Positions 18,462-29,418 of a DNA stretch of 64,000 nucleotides are shown here, piece after piece. The stretch comes from an uncultured Acidobacteriaceae bacterium (GTDB lineage: Bacteria; Acidobacteriota; Terriglobia; Terriglobales; Acidobacteriaceae). A program made the translations under genes and the position numbers. The notes beneath the pieces were generated by a model. It saw only the letters and a program-made list of their open reading frames with translations. It was not told the DNA's origin and ran no database searches. The DNA lies in the NCBI GenBank assembly GCA_903828675.1, contig CAIKND010000117.1, positions 1 to 64,000 of the forward strand. Reading direction: 5' to 3'. Within the stretch, counting starts at the first letter, position 1. Every line of letters begins with the position of its first letter.

Positions 18462-20752
18462 CCAAGCAATCCCTTCGTTGTGGACTTGCCCTCAAGGGCG
18501 GACACTTCTCCCTGCACATCGGCATCGGGCTCCGCCATAGGCTCCATAAGTGGCAGGCGCAGCAAAAATCGCGCTCCCTTGGGACTATTGGCCTCGGCGC
18601 GCAGGGAGCCGCCATGCTCCTGAACGATTTTGGCCGCGATCGATAACCCAAGCCCGGTACCACGCTGCTTAGTCGAGTAAAACGGCAAAAACAGCCGCTC
18701 TCGGATCTCTTCGGTCAGCCCATGCCCGGTGTCGGATACTGAAATCTCCACCGCCCCGCCATCCTCGCTGAGAGAGCTGTGAACATTCAATACCCGCAGA
18801 AGGCTGCCCTGCATCGCCTCGGCTGCATTGTCGATAAGGTTCGCCAGCGCCCGCCGGATGGCGTCCGGATCTGCCAGCACCGTCGGCAAACCGGGTTCCA
18901 GATCCCGCTGAACAGTGATGCCATCCAGACGACCTGCAAACAGCGCCAATGCCTCATCCGCGACTTTATTCATGTCGCAGGCGCGAGGCTGCGGAGCGGG
19001 AAATTGCGCCAGCGCGGAGAACTGATCCACCAGCGTGCGCAACGTCCCCACACAACTCAGGATGACCTCACTGCACTTACGGATCACGTTCAGCGAGTCC
19101 GGCTGACCGCGATCCAGATGCCTGCCGATCCGCTCCGCCGACAGCGCAATCGGCGTCAGCGGGTTCTTGATCTCGTGCGCCACGCGCTGCGCCACTTCCT
19201 TCCACGCCAACTGCCGCTGCGCACGCAGCAGTTCCGTCGTGTCCTCCATTACCAGCACACTGCCTGTCTGACCGCGCATCAGCTCAAGCCGCGCGCTGGT
19301 AATCGCCAGATGAACTGTGCGGCCATGCGCGCGGAATTCCACCTCTGTGGACGCTGCGCCCATGCGGTTCCCACGCCGAATCACGCCTGCCAGATCGTCC
19401 GCGCATTCGGAGGGCAGCAGCGTGCTGATCCTCTCCCCAGACACGCTCACATCCTCCCTCAGTCCCATTAGCGCCGCGAAAGCACGGTTGGATTGCAGCA
19501 CGACTCCGGTGCCGTCCAGCGTCACTACGCCCGAAGGAATCGTCTCTACAATCGTTTCCAGTTCCCGCCGACGTTCCTCGATAGCTTGATTGGCCGCCGT
19601 CAGTTGCGCCGACGAACTATCCGCCAACTGCCGGCTCGCTTCAAGGTCCGCCGCCATGTGGTTGAACGAGCGCACCAAGTCGCCCATTTCGCCAGTTGCG
19701 ATCACCGCCACGCGATGGTCGTATTTGCCGGTCGCAATCTCGTCCATCGCCACGCCCAGGGCCTCCACCGGCCGCGTGATCTGCTTCGACAGGAACATTG
19801 CCAGCCAAAGACTCGAAAAGAAGATAAATACCGTAATCAGCAGCTGCATCAGGAAGAAGATGGTGCGGATTTCGTTACGCGTGCGGAACAGTTGCCAGTA
19901 TGCCTTCGCACCTGAACGGATACGCGCCGTGGTTTGGCCTAATCCCTGCGGCATGGGCAGCGCCGCCACCACTATCTTGCCTGAGGCCGTGGCAGACATG
20001 CCGACCGCATACTCCAGGTTCCCTACCTTCACCACCTGCACATCGCTGCGTTGTGCCGCGGCCAACAGCATCGCCGCCAACGGACCGTGAATCGCCGCGT
20101 TGTCGTGGGCTCCTTCGTCCTGCCAGGGAACCAGAACCGCTTCGCCTGACACCGGCGGAGCCCCGAAATTCGCCACCACCGCCCGGTTCCGGTCGTAGAT
20201 GACCACAAAGCCGCCGTCCAGCGTGACTCGATGCGATGCCAATACATCTCGCAGCGTCTGCATGTCGCGGTCCGCGGCGCCCGTACCCGCGATCGATTCC
20301 GCCTCGCCCCGTGCGTTGCTGGTCACGTATTGCGCAAGTTCAAGCACCACCCGCGTCGAGTCCTCGCGCAGCTCAGTTGTGGGTTGCGAAAACCAGCGGT
20401 CGATCGAGCGGTTCATCAGCAGGAAGCTGAACAGAAACATGAACACCGCAGGCGTAAGCGCAATCAGCGTGGCGCCCAGAACCATCCGCGTCCGCAGTCG
20501 CGCCCCCAGCGCACTGCTGCTTTGGTCCGCATACAGCTTCAGGATGTTCCTGAGCAGCAGCATCAGCAGGACCATCAGCAGCAGGAACACCAGGACCGTG
20601 AGACCGGTGAACACTAGCGTCTCCCCGGCTGTGACAGGATTCAGGATGCGGATATTGAACGCCTGCAGAGCACCCAGCAAGGCGAAAAACAGCAGTACTC
20701 CACTGGCAAGCAGGGCGACAGACCGGCGTCGTGGATCGCTCAGAAAGCGCAT
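18458..20752 (-). CDS. NtrY-like membrane sensor histidine kinase
   Basis: 764 residues. Two N-terminal transmembrane helices (about 14-33 and 45-70) and a third (about 93-113) are followed by a periplasmic or membrane-proximal sensor segment of about 190 residues. A fourth helix at about 305-325 leads into a HAMP linker (FLSKQITRPVEALGVAMDEI), a PAS domain (ETIVETIPSGVVTLDGTGVV), the phospho-accepting H-box VAHEIKNPLTPIALSAERI and a HATPase domain (NLIDNAAEAM, SDTGHGL, GTGLGLSI). This is the NtrY layout. It is co-translated with the NtrX-like regulator downstream. The stimulus is unknown. Confidence 0.93.
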   Translation of the reverse strand: MRFLSDPRRRSVALLASGVLLFFALLGALQAFNIRILNPVTAGETLVFTGLTVLVFLLLMVLLMLLLRNILKLYADQSSSALGARLRTRMVLGATLIALTPAVFMFLFSFLLMNRSIDRWFSQPTTELREDSTRVVLELAQYVTSNARGEAESIAGTGAADRDMQTLRDVLASHRVTLDGGFVVIYDRNRAVVANFGAPPVSGEAVLVPWQDEGAHDNAAIHGPLAAMLLAAAQRSDVQVVKVGNLEYAVGMSATASGKIVVAALPMPQGLGQTTARIRSGAKAYWQLFRTRNEIRTIFFLMQLLITVFIFFSSLWLAMFLSKQITRPVEALGVAMDEIATGKYDHRVAVIATGEMGDLVRSFNHMAADLEASRQLADSSSAQLTAANQAIEERRRELETIVETIPSGVVTLDGTGVVLQSNRAFAALMGLREDVSVSGERISTLLPSECADDLAGVIRRGNRMGAASTEVEFRAHGRTVHLAITSARLELMRGQTGSVLVMEDTTELLRAQRQLAWKEVAQRVAHEIKNPLTPIALSAERIGRHLDRGQPDSLNVIRKCSEVILSCVGTLRTLVDQFSALAQFPAPQPRACDMNKVADEALALFAGRLDGITVQRDLEPGLPTVLADPDAIRRALANLIDNAAEAMQGSLLRVLNVHSSLSEDGGAVEISVSDTGHGLTEEIRERLFLPFYSTKQRGTGLGLSIAAKIVQEHGGSLRAEANSPKGARFLLRLPLMEPMAEPDADVQGEVSALEGKSTTKGLLG

Positions 20753-20820
20753 GGGGCGATTATAGTGCCGTCAGTTGTTAGTGGTCAGGAAGAACACTCT
20801 CAATCCTGCACAAAGACCCC

Positions 20821-20866
20821 GTGCCCCATCCTTGCGCCTTTCTTCTGGCGCGAGGGTGGGACAGCA
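20821..20866. repeat. Covarying hairpin repeat, copy 1
   Basis: Constant GTGCCCCATCC start, 14-bp stem (20825-20838 with 20847-20860, two G-T pairs), 8-base loop, constant GGGTGGGACAGCA end. It lies between the kinase gene and the NIPSNAP gene. Confidence 0.8.
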
Positions 20867-20889
20867 TGAACCCCTTCAAAGACCGCGCC

Positions 20890-21684
20890 CTAAATCTGCG
20901 AGCAGGCCAGCGGACTCAGGAAGAGATTGTTGATGTTGCTCACAATCTGATCGAACGCGAACCGCGGGCTCGTCGACAGCTTCTTCCATTCCGGATCATT
21001 GCGGAACACATCCCACTTCGCTTCCAGTTCCGCCGTGTCGGCAAAGCTCAGCATATACGTCAAGTTCGGCATCCTCTGCCCGAACAACGTATCGCCGAAA
21101 AACACTGGATGAAATCCGGCTTTCAGGAAGATCTCGAACTCGCCCGAGTGGAACATCTCCACCTTGCGCACATGGTCAAAGTTGCTGGGGCTCTCGTAGG
21201 TGCGCAGTTGAAAGATGCGCTTCCCTTTCGTCGCCGACGACGCTGGAGGCGTAAGTTTCGGCCAGCCCGCAAACGCTGACAGCAATGATGTCTCCACGCG
21301 TTGGAACGCTGGCGCCGTCGCCGTCGCATTCCAGAACGGAGCCGCCACTTTCAGAAAGTCCTCATCCTTGGCGAGTCGAAAATCCAACTCCGCAAGTGCC
21401 TCCACGGACGAGCCGGGAATCAGCGCGTAGTACGCCGGCGTATCCTGCCCGATGTCCAGCTTGAACGCGCCCACAGGCCCCATGCCCAGGCGCGTCAGCG
21501 CCGGAATCAGCGCGTCGCCAAAGTAGTTCTCGGTCAGCTTGAGCTGCGGCCCGCTCATCAGGTTATAGCGGCGAATTTGGTAGAACTCGCGCGCGCCCGC
21601 TGCGGGGCTTTGTGCCGTGGCGTCGCCCGCTAGGGCAAAGGCTGAAGTAGCAATCGAAGCTGCAAGAAATTGACGGCGTTCCAT
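20890..21684 (-). CDS. Tat-exported NIPSNAP-family protein
   Basis: 264 residues. The N-terminus MERRQFLAASIATSAFALAG is a twin-arginine signal, so the protein folds before export to the periplasm. Two NIPSNAP-like ferredoxin-type halves follow: FYQIRRYNLMSGPQLKLTEN (about 34-130) and RIFQLRTYESPSNFDHVRKV (about 160-250). The second also has the typical NLTYMLSFADTAELEAKW. NIPSNAP domains are dimeric alpha/beta barrels of unclear role. The ATG at 21684 has GGAGG 5 bases upstream. It looks monocistronic. Confidence 0.88.
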   Translation of the reverse strand: MERRQFLAASIATSAFALAGDATAQSPAAGAREFYQIRRYNLMSGPQLKLTENYFGDALIPALTRLGMGPVGAFKLDIGQDTPAYYALIPGSSVEALAELDFRLAKDEDFLKVAAPFWNATATAPAFQRVETSLLSAFAGWPKLTPPASSATKGKRIFQLRTYESPSNFDHVRKVEMFHSGEFEIFLKAGFHPVFFGDTLFGQRMPNLTYMLSFADTAELEAKWDVFRNDPEWKKLSTSPRFAFDQIVSNINNLFLSPLACSQI

Positions 21685-21765
21685 GGTGTCCTCCGTGTGA
21701 CGCCTAATTCTACGACACCCGTAACGACACCCAGATCCTGCAGCAAAGTGACTTGTTTCCTGCCA

Positions 21766-22881
21766 TTATGCAAGTACGTTGGCAACCGGCGTCCAAGGCC
21801 GAAGTTGGCTCTCGGCCACACCGCGATACGTCAACGTGCCCATCCACGTATTCAGCCCTTCGGCCAGACCCGCATCTTGCTTGAGCGCCTCGCGCGCCCC
21901 GTTGTTGGCAATGCGCAGCACGTAAGAGAACGTCGAGTTCGTCAGCGCCAGCGTGGAAGTATGCGGCACCGCGCCCGGCATGTTGGTCACGCAGTAGTGA
22001 ACCACGCCGTCCACCACGAAACTCGGGTCCGAGTGCGAAGTCGGCCGCGCCGTCTCCACGCATCCGCCCTGGTCGATAGCCACGTCCACAATCACTGCGC
22101 CCTTCTTCATCTCAGACACCATCGCCCGTGTAACGATTCTTGGCGCCGTCGCACCCGGAATCAGCACTCCGCCAATCACCAGATCCGCCTCGCGGGTGGC
22201 CTGCGACACGTTATAGCTGTTTGATGCGAGTGTGTAGAGCCGCCCGTTAAAAATGTCGTCCAGTTCCCTGAGACGGTTCAGATTCACATCGATGATGGTT
22301 GTCTTCGCGCCGAAACCCAGCGCTATCTTGGCCGCGTTCGTACCCACCACGCCGCCGCCCAGGATGGTCACGTGCGCTGGGGGAACGCCCGGCACGCCGC
22401 CCAGCAGAATCCCGCGACCGCCCCGCTCTTTTTCCAGATAGGTCGCTCCCACCTGCACGCTCATCCGCCCCGCCACTTCGCTCATCGGCGTCAGCAGCGG
22501 CAAAGTACCCTGGCGGTCGCGCACCGTCTCATACGCGATGCCGATAATCTTCGACTCCAGCAGCTTGTCTGTCAGCGCAGGCAGGGGCGCCAGGTGCAGA
22601 TAGGTAAACAGGACCAGCCCCTCGCGAAAGAAAACATACTCCCGCTCGATCGGTTCCTTTACCTTGACCACCATCTCAGCCTTGCCCCAGACATGGCCGG
22701 CCTCTCCGACCATCTCCGCGCCGGCATTCTGGTACTCTTCGTCGGGAAAACCGGACTGCGCGCCCGCCAGAGTCTCCACCAACACTTCATGACCGGCCTC
22801 GGTCAGTGCCTTTACGCCTGCCGGGGTCACGCCTACGCGCGCTTCGTTGTCCTTGATCTCTTTAGGAACACCAATAATCAT
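21766..22881 (-). CDS. ald: Alanine dehydrogenase
   Basis: 371 residues. Catalyses NAD-dependent reversible oxidative deamination of L-alanine to pyruvate and ammonium in the cytoplasm. Signatures are the N-terminal [20 protein letters not shown], the catalytic Lys/His region ([13 protein letters not shown] and YLHLAP), the Rossmann loop [19 protein letters not shown] and ending [17 protein letters not shown]. The ATG at 22881 has GGAGAA at normal spacing; the 52 residues upstream are spurious. An Lrp/AsnC regulator is transcribed divergently from the shared region 22882-23078, the arrangement known for AldR-controlled ald genes, where alanine induces. Confidence 0.97.
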   Translation of the reverse strand: MIIGVPKEIKDNEARVGVTPAGVKALTEAGHEVLVETLAGAQSGFPDEEYQNAGAEMVGEAGHVWGKAEMVVKVKEPIEREYVFFREGLVLFTYLHLAPLPALTDKLLESKIIGIAYETVRDRQGTLPLLTPMSEVAGRMSVQVGATYLEKERGGRGILLGGVPGVPPAHVTILGGGVVGTNAAKIALGFGAKTTIIDVNLNRLRELDDIFNGRLYTLASNSYNVSQATREADLVIGGVLIPGATAPRIVTRAMVSEMKKGAVIVDVAIDQGGCVETARPTSHSDPSFVVDGVVHYCVTNMPGAVPHTSTLALTNSTFSYVLRIANNGAREALKQDAGLAEGLNTWMGTLTYRGVAESQLRPWTPVANVLA

Positions 22882-23078
22882 TGTGTTTCTCCTGTCTCCG
22901 CTCATTCCAAAAGGGGTTGGATGCAGACTTGAGAGGCTGAGTGCCAAAAAATCCCGGCGCCAAGGTCCTTTCGGAGGATTGAACGTCTGACGCCGGAGTG
23001 CATTCACTTTTAACTGCCCAAGTATCGTACGGCGCAAACAGCTTCCAATGTATGCAATCTTCGTGGTAAAAGTGCATT
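22882..23078. promoter_or_regulatory. Divergent ald/lrp control region
   Basis: 197 bases shared by both genes. It holds the inverted repeat CACTTTTA (23005-23012) and TAAAAGTG (23067-23074), and a direct repeat AGTGCATT near 22997 and 23071. The right half abuts the regulator start codon at 23079. Lrp-type octamers bind several phased sites, so these are candidate operators, but the match is short. Confidence 0.4.
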
Positions 23079-23603
23079 ATGGGAACAAACCGTGATCAGA
23101 AGAACATAACGACGCAACATTCACCCGATCTTCTTTCAGAATCTGCGGCAACCGGTCTTGATCAGCTCGATGCCTCCATCCTCCGTTACCTCGAGCGCAA
23201 CGGCCGCGCCACCAACTACGAGGTAGGCGAGGCGGTCGGCCTCTCAGCCTCGGCAGCCTCCCGCCGAATCCAGGCGCTTGAAGCCTCCGGCGCCATCCGA
23301 GGCTACCGCGCCCATGTCGACGACCGCATGCTAGGAAAGCGCATGACCGTGTTCATCCGCGTCTCGCTCGAGCGGCAGTCGGCTCCGGTGCTGGCCGCCT
23401 TCGAAGCCGCCATCCGCCGCTCCAAGGGCATCGAAAGCTGCCACCTGATGGCGGGGCAGTATGACTACATGCTGGTAGTCCGCGTAGCCGATATCGACGA
23501 CTACGGCCGCCTCCACCAGAACGAGTTATCGCGCTTGCCCGGAGTGACTAGGCTGGAAACCAGCTTCGCGCTCAGAGATGTGTTGGAAGAAGTCCGGGCT
23601 TAA
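23079..23603 (+). CDS. Lrp/AsnC-family transcriptional regulator, probable AldR
   Basis: 174 residues. An N-terminal winged helix (LDASILRYLERNGRATNYEV, GEAVGLSASAASRRIQALEA) is followed by the ligand-binding RAM domain (MTVFIRVSLERQSAPVLAAF, CHLMAGQYDYMLVVRVADID). The family forms octamers that sense amino acids. Its divergent position next to alanine dehydrogenase suggests that it senses alanine and controls ald, as AldR does in Actinobacteria; this is inference from context. An N-terminal extension of about 25 polar residues precedes the helix-turn-helix. A hairpin at 23621-23643 follows the stop. Confidence 0.93.
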   Translation: MGTNRDQKNITTQHSPDLLSESAATGLDQLDASILRYLERNGRATNYEVGEAVGLSASAASRRIQALEASGAIRGYRAHVDDRMLGKRMTVFIRVSLERQSAPVLAAFEAAIRRSKGIESCHLMAGQYDYMLVVRVADIDDYGRLHQNELSRLPGVTRLETSFALRDVLEEVRA

Positions 23604-23620
23604 CATTGCCGTAGAAAGCA

Positions 23621-23643
23621 CGCCCTCCCAATCTGGGAGGGCG
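23621..23643. terminator. Bidirectional hairpin between lrp and the aldo/keto reductase
   Basis: Perfect 10-bp stem CGCCCTCCCA (23621-23630) and TGGGAGGGCG (23634-23643) with a 3-base loop between convergent genes. There is no T-run on either side, so it may stall or protect transcripts rather than terminate cleanly. Confidence 0.6.
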
Positions 23644-23684
23644 CGTCCGCATGGAACCGGGATATCAAGTACAGTTAGATCTGA

Positions 23685-24719
23685 CTAAGACATCTTCTCC
23701 CGCGCATCCTTCCAGAGATCGAGCGCACCGTCCTGCGCATAACTATCAATCTCTTTCAGTTCGGCTTCAGTGAATCCGAGGTCCTTTACCGCATCCAGCG
23801 AGTTATCCAATTGCTCGACATTGCGCGCGCCAATTAATGCCGTAGTTATTCGATGGTCACGAAGAACCCAGGCAATCGCCATCTGCGCCAGCGTCTGCCC
23901 GCGCCCGGCCGCAATCTCGTTCAGAGCCCTCACCCGCCTGAGATTATCGTCACTCAGAAATTCCTTTAGCAGCGAAGAGTTTTGCGAGGTGGCCCGCGAG
24001 TTATCGGGCACGCCCTTCAGGTATTTATTGGTAAGCAATCCCTGGGCTAGCGGAGAAAACGCAATACAGCCTACGCCCAGCTCATCAAGCGTTGCGAGTA
24101 GCCCCTTCTCAACCCATCGGTTCAGCATTGAATACGACGGCTGATGAATCAGCAGCGGAACCCCCATGCTCTTTAGTATCCGCGCCGCCTCGCACGTCCG
24201 CTCCGGGCTGTAACTTGAAACTCCCACATACAACGCCTTGCCCTGATGAACCGCCTGCGCCAGCGCACCCATTGTCTCTTCAAGCGGGCAGTTATCCCAA
24301 GGGCGATGGGCGTAGAAGATGTCCACATAGTCGAGGCCCATGCGCTTCAGGCTATCGTCCAGTGACGCCAGCAGATACTTGCGCGATCCGCCAATGCCAT
24401 AAGGCCCCGGCCACATATCCCAGCCAGCCTTGCTCGAAATGACAAGTTCATTGCGCAGCCCGCTGAAATCCTTGCGCAGAATCTCACCAAAGTTCTCTTC
24501 CGCCGAACCATACGGCGGCCCATAGTTATTTGCCAGGTCGAAGTGCGTCACGCCGCGATCAAACGCCCGCCGGACAACCGCGCGGCCCGTCTCGAAAACA
24601 TCAGCTCCGCCAAAGTTCTGCCAAAGTCCCAGGGAAACCGGCGGCAAAACAATTCCCGACCGCCCGCACCGTCGAAACAACGCCCCGTCATACCGATTTG
24701 CGTCCGGCACATAACTCAT
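23685..24719 (-). CDS. Aldo/keto reductase, YghZ-like
   Basis: 344 residues, close in layout to the YghZ/L-glyceraldehyde-3-phosphate reductase branch, which reduces aldehydes such as methylglyoxal with NADPH. The full tetrad is visible: Asp and Tyr in HFDLANNYGPPYG, Lys in ISSKAGWDMWPGPYG and His in DIFYAHRPWD. ITTALIGARNVEQLDNSL near the end binds the cofactor phosphate. The ATG at 24719 is chosen; GTG at 24725 is in frame 2 codons upstream, and AAGGAG lies 10 bases before the ATG. The aldehyde dehydrogenase upstream on the same strand suggests a joint role in aldehyde handling. Confidence 0.93.
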   Translation of the reverse strand: MSYVPDANRYDGALFRRCGRSGIVLPPVSLGLWQNFGGADVFETGRAVVRRAFDRGVTHFDLANNYGPPYGSAEENFGEILRKDFSGLRNELVISSKAGWDMWPGPYGIGGSRKYLLASLDDSLKRMGLDYVDIFYAHRPWDNCPLEETMGALAQAVHQGKALYVGVSSYSPERTCEAARILKSMGVPLLIHQPSYSMLNRWVEKGLLATLDELGVGCIAFSPLAQGLLTNKYLKGVPDNSRATSQNSSLLKEFLSDDNLRRVRALNEIAAGRGQTLAQMAIAWVLRDHRITTALIGARNVEQLDNSLDAVKDLGFTEAELKEIDSYAQDGALDLWKDAREKMS

Positions 24720-24823
24720 CAGCACTTATCTCCTTATCCTGTCGAGTTCCTCTGGCAACTACTTAATTCGCATTGCAACATTCTTCACGCAATACTTTCT
24801 GGAGGATTCGGCCGTAACTCAAG

Positions 24824-26314
24824 TTACTCCGCATTATCAATCTGCGCCCTCTGCAACTTATCCGAATAATCCACATACACGGCCTTCCATGTCGTGAAGA
24901 AGTCGATGGCGCCGTTCCCTTCGCGGTGGCCGTTGCCCGTATGCTTCACACCACCAAAAGGCAAGTGAACTTCGGCCCCAATCGTCGGCGCGTTGATGTA
25001 CGTAATGCCTGCTTCCAGATCGCGCATTGCTGTAAACGCCCGGTTCACATTCTTCGTATACAACGATGCTGAAAGCCCATATTCAACTGAGTTCGCAATC
25101 TCAATGGCCTCTTCGAAGGTTTCAAATTCGATAAGCGAAACCACCGGGCCAAACACTTCTTCGCGAGCAATCCGCATCGTGCGAGTTACTCCGCCCACCA
25201 CCGTCGGCGCAAAGTAAGTTCCGTGCGCATAGACTCCCTCGGTCAGCGCATGGCCGCCGGCAAGTACCTTCGCGCCTTCGGCCAGGGCTATCTCCACATA
25301 CTTCGCCGAAGTTTCAATCTGACTCGGATTTACCTGCGGGCCGACTTCGACAGACTCATCGAGCCCGTTGCCTACCTTCAGCTTTTTTGCGCGTTCCACA
25401 AACCTGGCTGTAAACTCCGCCGCAATTCCCTTTTGAAGAAGAATGCGGCTGGTCGCCGTGCAGCGCTGGCCAGTGGTGCCAAACGCGCCCCACAGAGCGC
25501 CGTCCAACGCCAGGTCAAGGTTGGCGTCGTCCATCACAATCTGCGCGTTCTTGCCGCCCATCTCCAGCGAAACAGGCTTGAATGTGGCCGCCGCGCGCTG
25601 CGCCACCCGCGAGCCTACCTCGCTCGATCCCGTAAAACTGATGGCGCGCACATCCGGATGCTCCACCAGCGGCATCCCCACCGCCGACCCGCTACCGCTC
25701 ACAATGTTCACCACCCCGGCAGGCAACCCCGCATCCACCAGCGTCTGTACAAGGTTGTAAGTGGAGAGCGGTGTATCTGTTGCCGGCTTAATGACGCAAG
25801 TGTTACCTGACACTAATGCGGGGAATAACTTCCAGCTTGGAATCGCCATAGGAAAATTCCACGGAGTTATCAACCCCACCACGCCTACCGGCATGCGCAC
25901 GCTCATGGCAAACTTGTTTTGTAACTCGCTCGGCGTGGTCTGTCCGAATAGCCGCCGACCCTCGCCGGCCACATAAAAAGCCTCGTCGATGGCTTCCTGC
26001 ACATCGCCGCGCGTCTCGGCCAGCACCTTGCCCATCTCCCGGGTCATGTCGCGCGCAAACTGCTCCTTGCGCTGCTGCAGCAGTATACCCGCGCGCATCA
26101 GGATCTCCGCTCGCTTCGGCGCCGGGACCAGACGCCATGAGGCAAAGGCCTTTTTCGCCGCCGCCACAGCCAGAGCCACATCTTCGGCATGAGAGGAAGG
26201 GAACGCTCCCACCACATCGGAGTGGTCTGCCGGGTTCAGGTTCAGGATGGTTTTGCCGCTCACGGCCGGTAGCCACTCGCCGCCGATCAGATTGTGGAAT
26301 GCTGGATATGTCAT
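24824..26314 (-). CDS. NAD(P)-dependent aldehyde dehydrogenase
   Basis: 496 residues, cytoplasmic. Oxidises an aldehyde to the acid. It shows [18 protein letters not shown], the general-base Glu in LEMGGKN, the catalytic Cys in [12 protein letters not shown], and [12 protein letters not shown]. The near-complete match to the semialdehyde-dehydrogenase-like pattern does not fix the substrate. The ATG at 26314 gives [16 protein letters not shown] and has CGAGG upstream; 49 residues further upstream are spurious. It lies 104 bases from the start of the aldo/keto reductase downstream. Confidence 0.94.
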   Translation of the reverse strand: MTYPAFHNLIGGEWLPAVSGKTILNLNPADHSDVVGAFPSSHAEDVALAVAAAKKAFASWRLVPAPKRAEILMRAGILLQQRKEQFARDMTREMGKVLAETRGDVQEAIDEAFYVAGEGRRLFGQTTPSELQNKFAMSVRMPVGVVGLITPWNFPMAIPSWKLFPALVSGNTCVIKPATDTPLSTYNLVQTLVDAGLPAGVVNIVSGSGSAVGMPLVEHPDVRAISFTGSSEVGSRVAQRAAATFKPVSLEMGGKNAQIVMDDANLDLALDGALWGAFGTTGQRCTATSRILLQKGIAAEFTARFVERAKKLKVGNGLDESVEVGPQVNPSQIETSAKYVEIALAEGAKVLAGGHALTEGVYAHGTYFAPTVVGGVTRTMRIAREEVFGPVVSLIEFETFEEAIEIANSVEYGLSASLYTKNVNRAFTAMRDLEAGITYINAPTIGAEVHLPFGGVKHTGNGHREGNGAIDFFTTWKAVYVDYSDKLQRAQIDNAE

Positions 26315-26492
26315 ACAAACCTCGAAAATCGCCGCTGCAATAGTACCGCTGATTCTTCGCCCCTGCCCAGGTAGATTTATACAGCCGGGCCGCAAACACT
26401 TGAGTTTACCGTACTGTTTACCTCTGAGGCGCGTCATTTCGGCTTCTGATACGGGTAGCACTCATTGGCCGTACAATAAACGTTGAGGTTGA

Positions 26493-27569
<1,077 letters not shown>

Positions 27570-27572
27570 TGT

Positions 27573-27592
27573 GCCGGGGCTTCATCCCCGGC
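27573..27592 (+). other. GC hairpin between mreB and mreC
   Basis: Perfect 7-bp stem GCCGGGG (27573-27579) and CCCCGGC (27586-27592) with a 6-base loop, lying entirely in the 30 bases between the mreB stop and the mreC start. There is no T-run. It may trim downstream expression, since MreB is normally needed in excess over MreCD, or it may be a repeat remnant. Confidence 0.5.
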
Positions 27593-27599
27593 CTGGCCT

Positions 27600-28868
27600 A
27601 TGGATTCCTTCTTCATCCGCTACCGTAACCTCCTCGTACTGCTGGCCATTCTGGTGGCGCAGATCGTGGGCCTTGCCGTGCAGGTGCGCCGCCCTGCAGA
27701 CAGCCGCGGCAGCCTCGACCCCAAAGACAGTTCTGGCGTGCGCCTTATCCGGCTTTGGGCTGAGAGCTTGGTTTCGCCTGCTGAACAGGGTATCCATTAT
27801 TCCAAGCTCGGTCTTGAAGGCATGTGGCTGAACTACCTCAATCTGCGCCACGTCCGCGAGCAAAACCAGGATCTGCAAAAGACCATCGGCCGGCTGCAAC
27901 TCGAGCAGGCCGCCCTGCTTGAGGATGCTCGTCAGGGGCAGCGGCTCCAGGCCTTGCTCGACTTCCAGCAGAAATACATCTACGCGACCCTGCCCGCCCA
28001 GGCAATCGGATCCAGCGGCAGCGACCAGTCGCGGGTATTCTATCTCGATAAGGGTTCCAGCGACGGCCTCAAGCCGGACATGGCGGTCATTACCGCAGAT
28101 GGCATCGTCGGCAAGGTAAGAGATGTCTTTCCCCGCACCGCCCAGGTCCTCGTCATCAACGACCAGACCAGCGGCGCCGGTGTCATCCTTGAAACCACGC
28201 GCATTCGCGGTATTCTTCGCGGCGATGCTGCCGGCCACCTCGAGATCGTCGGCATTCTCGCCGACCAGCGCATCCAGCCGGGTGAAAAAGTGCTCACCGC
28301 CGGCGGGGATCTGATTTTCCCGCGCGGGCTCCCCGTAGGCGTGGTCGAAAAGGTGGTCCGCGACCCGGACCGTGACTCCTTTATTGACATCATCGTGAAG
28401 CCGGCCGCTCATATTGACCGCTTGGACGAAGTTCTCGTTGTCACATCCACCGAGCCGCGCTTCTCGCCCCAGGAGCAGCAGGACCTCGCCACCAGCGAGA
28501 ACCTCAAGGGCGCTGAGGCAGAGGCGATCAAGGAACAGGCGAAAGCCTCACAGATTATGGCCGAACGGCTGCCCGGCCTCATCGACCCCAACCTTCCGCC
28601 AGACCAGCAGCCGTTGTTGGACACTTCGAACCCCAATCCGGTAGCCCACCCACCCGCCGCTCTCCATCCCGACAGATTCTCCCCGGGAGTGCCTGCCCAA
28701 GCCGCACCCGATACCCAAGGCAGCTCAAAACCTGCCGAGCCTGCCACCTCCCCACGAGAAAAGCAGGACGTAGCGCCCGTGGGTAAGAATGGCGCGATAG
28801 CCCCAGGGACTGGCCCAAAGCCCGCATCCAAACCCGCCCACCCCCCCAAGCCAGTGAGGAATCCATAG
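27600..28868 (+). CDS. mreC: Rod-shape-determining protein MreC
   Basis: 422 residues. Bitopic inner-membrane protein that links MreB to PBP2 and activates it. One transmembrane helix at about 10-27 (LLVLLAILVAQIVGLAVQV) is followed by a coiled coil (about 75-110) and the periplasmic beta domains with VFYLDKGSSDGLKPDMAV, GVILETTRIRGILRGDA and LPVGVVEKVVRDPDRDSFID. The last 120 residues are a Pro/Ala/Lys-rich tail with no domain pattern, longer than in most MreC proteins and likely to extend into the periplasm or touch the cell wall. Confidence 0.95.
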   Translation: MDSFFIRYRNLLVLLAILVAQIVGLAVQVRRPADSRGSLDPKDSSGVRLIRLWAESLVSPAEQGIHYSKLGLEGMWLNYLNLRHVREQNQDLQKTIGRLQLEQAALLEDARQGQRLQALLDFQQKYIYATLPAQAIGSSGSDQSRVFYLDKGSSDGLKPDMAVITADGIVGKVRDVFPRTAQVLVINDQTSGAGVILETTRIRGILRGDAAGHLEIVGILADQRIQPGEKVLTAGGDLIFPRGLPVGVVEKVVRDPDRDSFIDIIVKPAAHIDRLDEVLVVTSTEPRFSPQEQQDLATSENLKGAEAEAIKEQAKASQIMAERLPGLIDPNLPPDQQPLLDTSNPNPVAHPPAALHPDRFSPGVPAQAAPDTQGSSKPAEPATSPREKQDVAPVGKNGAIAPGTGPKPASKPAHPPKPVRNP

Positions 28869-28870
28869 TC

Positions 28871-29392
28871 ATGTCTGTCCTCGGAGCCAACTTCCGCCGC
28901 GATATGGAGATCCGCCGCTATCCGGTGCTGGTGTATGCCTTGGTGCCGCTGGCCGCGCTGGTTCTGCAGGCTTGGCTGCCCCGCGTCCTTGGCCCCTACG
29001 CCTGGTTCGATTTGCCCCTCGTAGTCACCGTCTACTTCGCTTTGGGCCGGCGCAGCCCCATCCAGGGCACAATCATGGGATCTGCCATGGGCCTGTTTGA
29101 GGACGCGCTCTCGCATCATGCCGTCGGCATCAACGGAATTGGCAAAACCGTGGTCGGTTTTATCGCAGCTTCCGTAGGCGTGCGCATCGATGTGGAAAAT
29201 CACACGATCCGTATAATGCTCAACTTCCTGCTTTCGCTGCTGTCCAGCGCGATTTACGTGTTCATCTATCGCATCCTGCTCGGCCTCGATTTGGAGTGGA
29301 GATGGTTTACTGAACTCTTCCGGGCTGTCGGAAACTCCCTATTCGCGCTGGTGCTCTTTCCCTTGCTTGACCGTCTCCAGATTAGGGACTGA
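28871..29392 (+). CDS. mreD: Rod-shape-determining protein MreD
   Basis: 173 residues with about five transmembrane helices. MreD works with MreC in the Rod complex. The motif LPRVLGPYAWFDLPLVVTVY and the charged FEDALSHHAVGINGIGKTVV between helices are typical. It starts 2 bases after the mreC stop, so translation is coupled. Confidence 0.92.
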   Translation: MSVLGANFRRDMEIRRYPVLVYALVPLAALVLQAWLPRVLGPYAWFDLPLVVTVYFALGRRSPIQGTIMGSAMGLFEDALSHHAVGINGIGKTVVGFIAASVGVRIDVENHTIRIMLNFLLSLLSSAIYVFIYRILLGLDLEWRWFTELFRAVGNSLFALVLFPLLDRLQIRD

Positions 29393-29418
29393 TTCAGGCT
29401 GCCACAGGCTCCTGGAGA

